Source of the DNA: an uncultured Fibrobacter sp.
GTDB lineage: Bacteria > Fibrobacterota > Fibrobacteria > Fibrobacterales > Fibrobacteraceae
Direction of reading: 5' to 3'
Assembly (NCBI GenBank): GCA_946408125.1
Contig: CAMJQW010000020.1
Location: forward strand, 1-37,568
DNA: 37,568 bases
The position numbers and the translations under genes were made by a program. Below are positions 1 through 7,390 of the stretch, in pieces (the first letter of the stretch is position 1; every line of letters starts with the position of its first letter). The notes under the pieces are model-generated. The model was not told the DNA's origin. It saw nothing but the letters and a program-made list of their open reading frames with translations, and made no database searches.

Positions 1-307
1 AAATGCATGATGCGTCCTCTAGTCGTGTCCAACTATTCGTCCGCATCCCCATTTTTGACCTCGATAATTTTGCCAATTCATCTTTATTCAGCTGAAATCG
101 AAAATCCTCGGCAAACTTTTCAATGTTGTTTTTGACTTGTTGGTTAAAAGCCTTAGTTGAATACCCGTAAATTTCAGCCAAGTCTACATCCAGCATTACC
201 TTGACCCCGCGAATTGTATAAATCCGCGACTTCAGGAAATTTTCGTCTATCAGGGAAAAATCGGTTTTTTTGTCGGCATTTGCCGGCAAAATTTCTTGCT
301 TTTTCAT
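1..307 (-). CDS. ORF6N-domain (KilA-N-like) protein, N-terminal part only
   Basis: The reading frame opens at an ATG complementary to 305-307, preceded on the minus strand by a good ribosome site (CGGAGGTATAG), and runs off the left edge after about 102 codons. Residues about 28-85 match the ORF6N domain: an IRG turn, then VMLDVDLAEIYGYSTKAFNQ, VKNNIEKFAEDFRFQL and a LSRSK segment. ORF6N proteins are DNA-binding or phage/mobile-element regulators of mostly unknown role and often sit near restriction genes. From about residue 86 the sequence (MGMRTNSWTRLEDASC) does not show the glycine-rich turn and LPYAFTEQG-like block I would expect. The rest lies outside the window, so I cannot tell whether the gene is intact. 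The domain call is fairly sure; the function is unknown. Confidence 0.75.
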   Translation of the reverse strand, partial: MKKQEILPANADKKTDFSLIDENFLKSRIYTIRGVKVMLDVDLAEIYGYSTKAFNQQVKNNIEKFAEDFRFQLNKDELAKLSRSKMGMRTNSWTRLEDASCI

Positions 308-363
308 CTATACCTCCGTCCGCCTACATGCAAAAAAGGCGGGGTAAACTGTTCGTCGAGCTA

Positions 364-369
364 AATATA
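364..369 (-). promoter_or_regulatory. -10-like box for the ORF6N gene
   Basis: The minus strand reads CTATATTTAG here, about 57 bases before the ATG at 307. The same TATATT box precedes several other genes in the window. A TTGACA-like sequence lies just upstream, but only 11 bases away, so it does not make a standard -35. Confidence 0.4.
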
Positions 370-444
370 GATTCTTGTGATGTCAAATAATGACATTTTG
401 GCGCTTTTTTTTGCGATTTTCCCATATCTTCCCCCTATTTTTTG

Positions 445-473
445 CCCCGGACTTGCTCCGGGGTTATTTTTTG
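445..473 (+). terminator. Terminator-like hairpin with no gene upstream on its strand
   Basis: A 7-bp perfect stem, CCCCGGA (445-451) with TCCGGGG (457-463) and a 5-base loop, is followed by TTATTTTTT. It would stop plus-strand transcription, yet the only gene to its left is on the minus strand. Confidence 0.6.
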
Positions 474-487
474 TCAGCGGAATAATC

Positions 488-493
488 TATATT
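488..493 (+). promoter_or_regulatory. -10-like TATATT box downstream of the orphan terminator
   Basis: The sequence AATCTATATTATTC resembles the boxes before guaB, glyA and ndk. If it is used, the transcript would begin near 500 and carry both direct-repeat copies as a leader of about 500 bases before the methyltransferase gene. It could instead make a separate RNA. Confidence 0.3.
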
Positions 494-515
494 ATTCAAT
501 GAAAATAGAGTTTTT

Positions 516-569
516 GCTCTTGTTCTTCATCTGAAAACTAGACACTTTCATGGCTATGGAGAATAAGGC
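516..569. repeat. Direct repeat, copy 1
   Basis: This copy starts with 35 bases (GCTCTTGTTCTTCATCTGAA and the following 15) that recur exactly at 798-832. After one substitution the match continues, with small differences, to GAATAAGGC. Copies start 282 bases apart. The function is unknown; it could be a recombination or insertion junction. Confidence 0.85.
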
Positions 570-797
570 GAACGCTCACGTCTGCGACAGGCTCCGGTTT
601 GCCGCATCGTTTGGCTATATGGCAAACTTGTATTTGCTGATGCCGCTCGACCTTTTGGGGCGTGAGTTGTTTGTGCTTATTATAGCCAGGCAGTCTAGGC
701 CTTCAGATGGTAAGTGCATTCAACTCCACGCCTTTTTTGTATTCAGAAAACGCTTGGAAGTGCCTGCAAGAACGGGAACGAACGCTCGTTGAGTATC

Positions 798-850
798 GCT
801 CTTGTTCTTCATCTGAAAACTAGACACTTTCAAGGCTATAAGAATAAGGC
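798..850. repeat. Direct repeat, copy 2
   Basis: This is the second copy of the repeat at 516-569, with 35 identical leading bases and then a slightly diverged tail (GGCTATAAGAATAAGGC). It is immediately preceded by an imperfect palindrome at 771-794 (AACGA, 4 bases, TCGTT) that resembles the inverted repeat at 968-985. Confidence 0.85.
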
Positions 851-967
851 AAATACTCGCGTCAACCCATGAATGCCATGGGTGTATTGTGTCCTGGGCG
901 TAGTGTATCCGCTCGGGATTGCGGGTTTTTGTATTGTATTGAAAGGTCGTGTTTTTAGCTCCAACGG

Positions 968-985
968 GAGTGAACTCGTTCACTC
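968..985. promoter_or_regulatory. Inverted repeat just upstream of the methyltransferase start, possible operator
   Basis: GAGTGAAC-TC-GTTCACTC has perfect 8-bp arms with a 2-base centre and ends 18 bases before the ATG at 1004. Its position suits an operator for autoregulation of a modification gene. No separate control (C) protein gene is visible nearby, so the binding protein is unknown. It could also form a hairpin in the mRNA leader. Confidence 0.5.
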
Positions 986-1003
986 TCTGCATGGGGCAAC
1001 ACG

Positions 1004-2173
1004 ATGGCAAAGAACGATGCGCTGGGTAAAGCGAAAGAGGCGAAGAACGACGAGTTCTACACGATTTACGCGGATATTGAAAAAGAAATGAATGCTTACT
1101 TGGAATACGATGAGAATGTATTCCGGAATAAGACGATCCTGTTGCCATGCGACGACCCAGAGTGGAGTAATTTTACCCGCTATTTTGCGCAGAATTTTGA
1201 AAAGCTTGGCTTAAAGAAACTGATTTCGACATCTTATGCGATAGAATCGAAAAAATATAAGATTAAGGATTGGCAACCGACATTATTTGAACAGCATGCT
1301 CCTTGGTTTGATGTGGATAAGTCAAAAATTAGGGGAAAAATCTTTACGCTTGATCACGACACCAATAGAAATGGTCGAATAGACATTGAAGATTTAGAAT
1401 GGAAGTATCTTGAAGGCGATGGTGATTTTCGCTCTGAAGAAATTAAGCGGTTGCGTGACGAAGCAGATTTTATTATCACGAATCCTCCGTTCAGCTTGTT
1501 TAGAGAATTTGTTGCCTGGATTATGGAATCTGGAAAAAGGTTTGCCGTTATTGGGAATATGAATGCAATTACTTATAAAGAGATATTTCCGCTAATTAAA
1601 GGCAATAGGTTGTGGCTTGGTGCGACTGGCAATGGTTCTGATATGGTGTTTCGTGTCCCCAAAGGGGCTGTGGTAAAAGATTCTGATCGCGAAAAAGCGG
1701 AACGCTTAGGGTATAAAGGTGATTATACTCGGCTGGGTAATTCATGTTGGTATACCAACATCGAACATGGCCGTCGTCATGAACCTTTATCTTTAATGAC
1801 CATGCAACAGAATCTTAAATTTTCAAGACATAAAGAAATAAAAGAAAAAGGATATTTGCATTACGATAACTATGATGCGATTGAGGTCCCTTACACTGAC
1901 GCTATCCCTAGCGATTATAAAGGTGTCATGGGGGTGCCAATTTCTTTTTTAGATAAGTATTGCCCGGAACAATTCGAAATTTTAGGTATGTGTGAGAATG
2001 AAGATTTGTATAAAATGAAAACAAAGAAATACTCATCGGAACAATGTAAGCAGGCGTATTTTGAAAAATTCGGAAAGAAGGGAACTTACGACTTGAATGC
2101 CAGCGGAGTTGTTCTTGTTGACGGAAAATACGAAAAGGTTTATCAACGAATTTTGTTAAGGGCGAAGGCGTAA
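1004..2173 (+). CDS. EcoRI-family adenine-specific DNA methyltransferase
   Basis: This 389-residue protein belongs to the EcoRI methylase family (N6-adenine methylation with S-adenosylmethionine as donor). Blocks I recognise from M.EcoRI appear in order: KAKEAKNDEFYTIYADIE near the N-terminus, CDDPEWSNFTRYFA (49-62), GDGDFRS (138-144), the catalytic NPPF motif followed by SLFRE (160-168) and NAITYKEIFPLIKG (187-200). Its length is similar to that of M.EcoRI as I recall it. The ATG at 1004 is preceded by GGGGC; an ATG at 991 is out of frame. The stop is followed 9 bases later by a DUF262-HNH gene, so the two are probably co-transcribed. The target may be GAATTC-like but cannot be read from sequence. 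The gene is visibly more A+T-rich than guaB and later genes, which suggests transfer. Confidence 0.93.
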   Translation: MAKNDALGKAKEAKNDEFYTIYADIEKEMNAYLEYDENVFRNKTILLPCDDPEWSNFTRYFAQNFEKLGLKKLISTSYAIESKKYKIKDWQPTLFEQHAPWFDVDKSKIRGKIFTLDHDTNRNGRIDIEDLEWKYLEGDGDFRSEEIKRLRDEADFIITNPPFSLFREFVAWIMESGKRFAVIGNMNAITYKEIFPLIKGNRLWLGATGNGSDMVFRVPKGAVVKDSDREKAERLGYKGDYTRLGNSCWYTNIEHGRRHEPLSLMTMQQNLKFSRHKEIKEKGYLHYDNYDAIEVPYTDAIPSDYKGVMGVPISFLDKYCPEQFEILGMCENEDLYKMKTKKYSSEQCKQAYFEKFGKKGTYDLNASGVVLVDGKYEKVYQRILLRAKA

Positions 2174-2182
2174 AGGCATATT

Positions 2183-3382
2183 ATGAAAACAGAACTCAGA
2201 AAATACTCCGTCAAGGACATCTGCGAAGGTTTCGTCTATAACGAACTTGAAGGGAAGGGCTTGTTCGGACTTTCCGGCAAACTCACGATTCAACCGGAAT
2301 ACCAACGCAATTACATCTACGCTGATGGCAAAAAAGATGTTGCCGTTATTGATTCCATGCTCAAGGGTTATCCGTTGGGGCTTATCTACTTCAACAAGAT
2401 AGATGAAGAACATTTTGAAGTGTTGGATGGTCAACAGAGAATTACGTCAATAGGGCGGTTTGTCAAGGGCAAGTTTGGCGTAGCTGATGTAAATGGCATA
2501 CCTCAGTATTTTTCGGGGCTTCCTGCTGAAACGCAAAAGCTGATTGAAGACTACGAGTTGCTTGTCTATGTTTGCGATGGCGAAGAAACAGAAATTAAGG
2601 AGTGGTTCAAGACAATCAATATCGTAGGCGTTCCGTTGAATGAACAGGAATTATTGAACGCCATTTTCTCGGGTCCATTTGTAACGGCAGCCAAGGTTGA
2701 ATTCAGCAATTCCAAGAATGCCAATGTGCAGATGTGGCAAACCTATGTGCGTGGCGAACCGAACCGTCAGGGAATCCTAAGCGTTGCTCTAGATTGGATT
2801 TGTGAAGTAATGATTTCTGAAGAAGAAGCAAAAAAGTATAGGTTGCCCAAGAAAGACTCTTATATGGCGAAACATCGCCGCGACGCAAGTATTGACGAAC
2901 TGAAAACCTATTTCAATACGGTCATTGATTGGGCCTCAAGCGTTTTCGATATGACGGAAAGCGAGATGTGCGGGCTTGAATGGGGGAGACTGTACGAAAC
3001 TTATCATAAGAACGCTTATAGCCCTAAAGCCGTTCATGATAAAGTGATGTCGCTGTATGCGGATCCCTATGTGAAAGATCGCAAGGGGATTTTTGAGTAT
3101 GTGCTCGGAGGCGAAACGAACAAGAAACTTTTGAATGTCCGCGTGTTTGATGAGGCAACGAAGAAAAGTGTTTATGCTGCGCAGACGGCAAAAGCGCAAT
3201 CGGAAGGGGTTTCCAACTGCCCTTATTGTGCCATGTCCGACAATGCGAACAAGAATAAAATTTGGAAACTTGCCGATATGGATGCCGACCACGTGACCGC
3301 TTGGAGTAAGGGCGGTGCCACCGACCGTGCCAATTGCGAAATGCTCTGCAAGTCACATAATCGGGCGAAAGGGAATAGATAG
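2183..3382 (+). CDS. DUF262 domain protein with C-terminal HNH nuclease, probable restriction partner
   Basis: This 399-residue protein has two parts. The N-terminal DUF262 (GmrS/ParB-like nucleotide-using) domain covers about residues 10-170, with PEYQRNYIY (39-47) and the hallmark VLDGQQRIT (80-88). The C-terminal HNH domain covers about 340-399, with CPYC (346-349), DMDADHVTAWSKGG containing D369-H370, and NCEMLCKSHNRAKGN (384-398). DUF262 is found in the type IV enzyme GmrSD and in other anti-phage proteins, where it is linked to nucleotide-driven control of cleavage. The gene starts 9 bases after the methyltransferase, with AAAGG as ribosome site. I infer that it cuts or senses DNA according to the methyltransferase's mark. 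Whether it cuts unmodified or modified DNA is not visible. No EcoRI-type nuclease gene is present. Confidence 0.9.
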   Translation: MKTELRKYSVKDICEGFVYNELEGKGLFGLSGKLTIQPEYQRNYIYADGKKDVAVIDSMLKGYPLGLIYFNKIDEEHFEVLDGQQRITSIGRFVKGKFGVADVNGIPQYFSGLPAETQKLIEDYELLVYVCDGEETEIKEWFKTINIVGVPLNEQELLNAIFSGPFVTAAKVEFSNSKNANVQMWQTYVRGEPNRQGILSVALDWICEVMISEEEAKKYRLPKKDSYMAKHRRDASIDELKTYFNTVIDWASSVFDMTESEMCGLEWGRLYETYHKNAYSPKAVHDKVMSLYADPYVKDRKGIFEYVLGGETNKKLLNVRVFDEATKKSVYAAQTAKAQSEGVSNCPYCAMSDNANKNKIWKLADMDADHVTAWSKGGATDRANCEMLCKSHNRAKGNR

Positions 3383-3386
3383 CAAT

Positions 3387-3485
3387 CGCGTTAGGGATCG
3401 TCGCGCGTGCGGCGAGACTCGCGTAGCGAGGCTCGATGAGCCGAAGGCGAGCAGAGCCCGACCCGGCTTGCTGGGGAACGCCCAA
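3387..3485. repeat. G+C-rich palindrome-rich stretch at the edge of the accessory region
   Basis: Immediately after the HNH gene lies about 100 bases that are much richer in G+C than the genes before it and rich in short inverted repeats, for example TCGC-GTA-GCGA and GGCTC-GAT-GAGCC. It has no convincing reading frame. It looks like an intergenic repeat element, possibly dispersed in this genome, but only one copy is in the window. Confidence 0.4.
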
Positions 3486-3497
3486 AATTTGCCGTAA

Positions 3498-5021
<1,524 letters not shown>

Positions 5022-5049
5022 TTTCGCTTTCGATGAGCGTTTAGAAAAT

Positions 5050-5080
5050 GTCTCCGGAAAAATCCGGGGGCATTTTTTTT
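5050..5080 (+). terminator. Rho-independent terminator of guaB
   Basis: GTCTCCGGA (5050-5058) pairs with TCCGGGGGC (5063-5071), a 9-bp stem with two G-T pairs and an AAAA loop, followed by ATTTTTTTT. It lies 28 bases after the guaB stop. Confidence 0.9.
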
Positions 5081-5116
5081 GTACTCATTTTTTCGAAAAA
5101 ATTATATAATTGTAGT

Positions 5117-5755
5117 ATGATAAAATTTTGTACTAAATCATTGCTTTTGTTGAATTTCTCGCTTGCGTTTCTTTGTGCATGCGGAGAAGTGACAACGACT
5201 GAACCCAATTATTACAAGTGTAGCGACAATTCGAAAATCAGTGGGTTTGCCGCAGAATTTGGCAATTATAAAGTTGGCAAGACAATCCCGTTCAAGCATT
5301 CGGACGGCTACCTGTTTTCGCTCGCTGTCATTGATAGAGATAACTATATCGATGATGTTTGCACTAAGCATTTGAATACTATTCTGGAATCGGCGTATCC
5401 TATTTATTCCATTTCACTTTCTACGGAAACGACGACTTTCTACTATAATGAGCAAGACAAATTGAATCAAACTATCACGGCCGAGTTTGGACAGTATGTT
5501 TTCTCGCTTCGGAATCCGGAATCGCTCAAAAACGCGCACGATTCGTCGTATATCGAAAAAATGGAGATAAATGGGGTCACGTATACCGATGTCGCTGTTG
5601 CCAAGGGGCGCAAATACGAACAACCGCGTAAGAGTGAATATCAGACAAAGACTGTTGAATCAGATGCCAAGTTGTATTACCAGACAAAGAAGGGCATTTT
5701 GAAAATAGAGATGGAAGACGGTAGCTACATTGCAATCAATGAGGAGGACGACTAA
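5117..5755 (+). CDS. Small lipoprotein of unknown function
   Basis: This 212-residue protein starts MIKFCTKSLLLLNF and has a lipoprotein signal ending LCAC, with Cys22 as the probable lipid site. I do not recognise the mature domain. It is polar, rich in Tyr, Thr and Lys, and looks mostly beta (for example TYTDVAVAKGRKYEQPRKSE near the C-terminus). I chose the ATG at 5117 rather than an in-frame start at 5048, because the longer form would begin inside the guaB terminator and would bury the signal peptide. The stop overlaps the next start by one base (TAATG), so the two lipoprotein genes are translationally coupled and may act together. It resembles short putative lipoproteins typical of Fibrobacter; no function is proposed. 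Confidence 0.8.
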   Translation: MIKFCTKSLLLLNFSLAFLCACGEVTTTEPNYYKCSDNSKISGFAAEFGNYKVGKTIPFKHSDGYLFSLAVIDRDNYIDDVCTKHLNTILESAYPIYSISLSTETTTFYYNEQDKLNQTITAEFGQYVFSLRNPESLKNAHDSSYIEKMEINGVTYTDVAVAKGRKYEQPRKSEYQTKTVESDAKLYYQTKKGILKIEMEDGSYIAINEEDD

Positions 5756-6588
5756 TGAAAAAGGTTCTTTTCCTTGCTTTTGTGGCGCTTCTTTGGGCCT
5801 GTGGCGATGATGAAAGTTCTTCGATGTCCAAAGATGTGCAGATGTTGCTGGATTCCAAGAAGGGCTTCAGCGAAGATTCTGTCATCTATTTGGCAGATAC
5901 GGTCAACTTTGTCGACAAGATAAATCAGCATGTCGATTTCGGCACAAAAGACCAACCTGAGATGTACTATGCTGCCAAGGCGCTTACGTCTGGCATTGAT
6001 GTGCAGCTCTATGTGGATCAGCAATTGAATGATGGTTCCATAGTTGTCCGTTGCAATCCGGCCCTGAATGAAAAAATCATTTTTGACGATCCCGTTTTCC
6101 CGGCGACAACAAAGAATGGCAATAAGCTGAGTTTCAAGGATTCCCTCAAAGTGGCTGATTCCACGTATTACGACATTATAGTGTTCAATGCAACAGACAG
6201 TTCGTATAACGTGTGCAACATCTCGGCGTTCTATTACGGCATCCACGACGGCCTTGTCAGAGTCGTGAGTAAGAACGGTGTCACGTTGAATCGCGTTCCG
6301 GCGAAAGTTTATGAAGCGGCCGAAGACCGCAGAGCCAAAGAAAAGGCTATCGCCGATTCCATCGCCCAAGTTGTAGCGGATTCTATTGCGCAAGCTGTGG
6401 CCGATTCTATTGCTCAAGCTGTAGCTGATTCTATTGTCAAGGCGAATACTGTTGATAGCAGCGGTAGCGATGGAGACTCCATTGCTATCCCGCAAGAAGT
6501 TGTTGATCTTGCAGAAGCCGTTGCCGAATGTATCAAGAAGGCGTATTCGGCAGGTTCGCTTTCAGCAATTAAGGATTGCGAAATTTAG
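5755..6588 (+). CDS. Lipoprotein with a tandem 8-residue repeat, unknown function
   Basis: This 277-residue protein begins with a lipoprotein signal MKKVLFLAFVALLWAC, with Cys16 as the probable lipid site, then a short acidic-serine stretch. The body (30-190) is not recognised. Residues 200-229 consist of four consecutive 8-residue repeats of the type ADSIAQAV, followed by a Ser/Asp-rich linker and a C-terminal helix with two Cys (259 and 275). Such Ala-Asp-Ser-Ile repeats are expected to form a helix, perhaps coiled and spanning the periplasm or peptidoglycan. It is coupled to the preceding lipoprotein gene (TAATG overlap) and ends 10 bases before a convergent outer-membrane protein gene. 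The role is unknown. Confidence 0.82.
   Translation: MKKVLFLAFVALLWACGDDESSSMSKDVQMLLDSKKGFSEDSVIYLADTVNFVDKINQHVDFGTKDQPEMYYAAKALTSGIDVQLYVDQQLNDGSIVVRCNPALNEKIIFDDPVFPATTKNGNKLSFKDSLKVADSTYYDIIVFNATDSSYNVCNISAFYYGIHDGLVRVVSKNGVTLNRVPAKVYEAAEDRRAKEKAIADSIAQVVADSIAQAVADSIAQAVADSIVKANTVDSSGSDGDSIAIPQEVVDLAEAVAECIKKAYSAGSLSAIKDCEI
6352..6441 (+). repeat. Tandem 24-bp coding repeat, nearly four units
   Basis: Units of 24 bases encode ADSIAQVV, ADSIAQAV, ADSIAQAV and ADSIVK. They differ mostly at third codon positions (GCC/GCG/GCT for Ala, ATC/ATT for Ile), so the peptide is more conserved than the DNA. The repeat could still change length by slippage. Confidence 0.9.
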
Positions 6589-6598
6589 AATCAATCTT

Positions 6599-7390
6599 TT
6601 AGAACGGGAACGTGACGCCCGCACCGATGGGCAATACGATCTTGTTGTTGTCGAGGTTGCCGTAGTCCGTGTTCAGGTGCGTGTAGTAGCTGCCGTCTCC
6701 GGCGAAGAACTCGAAACCGACTTCCACGTAGGCGCCGAAATGCTTCATGAACAGCGCTTCCGCACCGACACCCAGCACGACGCGCCAGTAGTTCACCGTC
6801 TCGGTGTATAGCTTGTAGACGCCCGCACCGGTGTCGCGGTCCCTGTCGTATTCGCCGTGGATCCAGTCGGAAGTCAGGAACATGTAGAAGTAGCGGACTT
6901 CCATGGGGTAGTAGATGAGCGAGACGCCGGCCTGGAAAATCTCGACCGTGTAGTTGGTGAAGTGCACGCCCACATTGAAGATTTCCTGCGAGACGACGTA
7001 TTCGAGCGAGACTAGGCCGCGGCTCGGGGACTGGATGCCCGCGGTGGCGACGAACGTGTAGACGGGGGCGTCCCTGCCATAGACCATTCTCTGCGATGAA
7101 CTGGACTGCGCGTCGATGAGGACGAGTCCTCCGTCGCCGTACGAGGACGAAGATTCTTCGAGCGACGATGACGATGTCGCCGTTGCCGCCGATGTTTCGG
7201 TTCCGCCGGTAGGAAAGCCTGTAGCAGAATCGGCCGCAACGTCGTCGGGAGCCGACTGCTGTTCCATGAACGAAGCGAAGGCGTCTTCCGACGATGACGA
7301 TTCGACAGCCGACGAGCTGGACTCCTGCGCGAATGAGAGCGGCGCGAGGAGAGCGACGGCGAGCGAGATTGCCTTGACGAATGTTTTCAT
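6599..7390 (-). CDS. Outer-membrane beta-barrel protein with polyserine linkers
   Basis: This 263-residue protein has an ordinary signal peptide (MKTFVKAISLAVALLAPLSF, cut after AQA-type small residues near 21). A low-complexity region to about residue 105 holds several SSSS clusters separated by acidic residues. The remaining 155 residues have alternating aromatic/polar strands (YVVSQEIFNVGVHF, YYPMEVRYFYMFL, GAYVEVGFEFFAG) and end in VTFPF. A C-terminal Phe is usual for barrels inserted by the Bam machinery. The polyserine part probably faces the periplasm or cell surface. Its ATG overlaps the gatA stop by one base (TAATG), making it the last gene of the run from 11143. The specific function is unknown. 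Confidence 0.75.
   Translation of the reverse strand: MKTFVKAISLAVALLAPLSFAQESSSSAVESSSSEDAFASFMEQQSAPDDVAADSATGFPTGGTETSAATATSSSSLEESSSSYGDGGLVLIDAQSSSSQRMVYGRDAPVYTFVATAGIQSPSRGLVSLEYVVSQEIFNVGVHFTNYTVEIFQAGVSLIYYPMEVRYFYMFLTSDWIHGEYDRDRDTGAGVYKLYTETVNYWRVVLGVGAEALFMKHFGAYVEVGFEFFAGDGSYYTHLNTDYGNLDNNKIVLPIGAGVTFPF

Larger units (their letters stand above)
308..1003. other. About 700 bases without a convincing gene, upstream of the methyltransferase
   Basis: This stretch separates the divergent ORF6N and methyltransferase genes. It contains a plus-strand terminator-like hairpin (445-473), a TATATT box (488-493), two copies of a 54-bp direct repeat (516 and 798) and an inverted repeat next to the methyltransferase start (968-985). 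An open frame of 80 codons at 550-792 and one of 72 codons at 873-1091 exist. Neither has a usable ribosome site or a recognisable domain. The first begins inside the direct repeat and the second runs into the methyltransferase in another frame. The region could be a remodelled junction of inserted DNA, or contain a non-coding RNA. Confidence 0.5.

Noticed and set aside
550..792. 80-codon plus-strand frame between the repeats
   Set aside because: It begins inside the direct repeat, has no ribosome site or domain, and its end coincides with a palindrome. I treat it as non-coding, with some doubt.
5048..5116. Upstream in-frame start for the lipoprotein gene at 5117
   Set aside because: It would begin inside the guaB terminator and bury the lipoprotein signal behind 23 residues.
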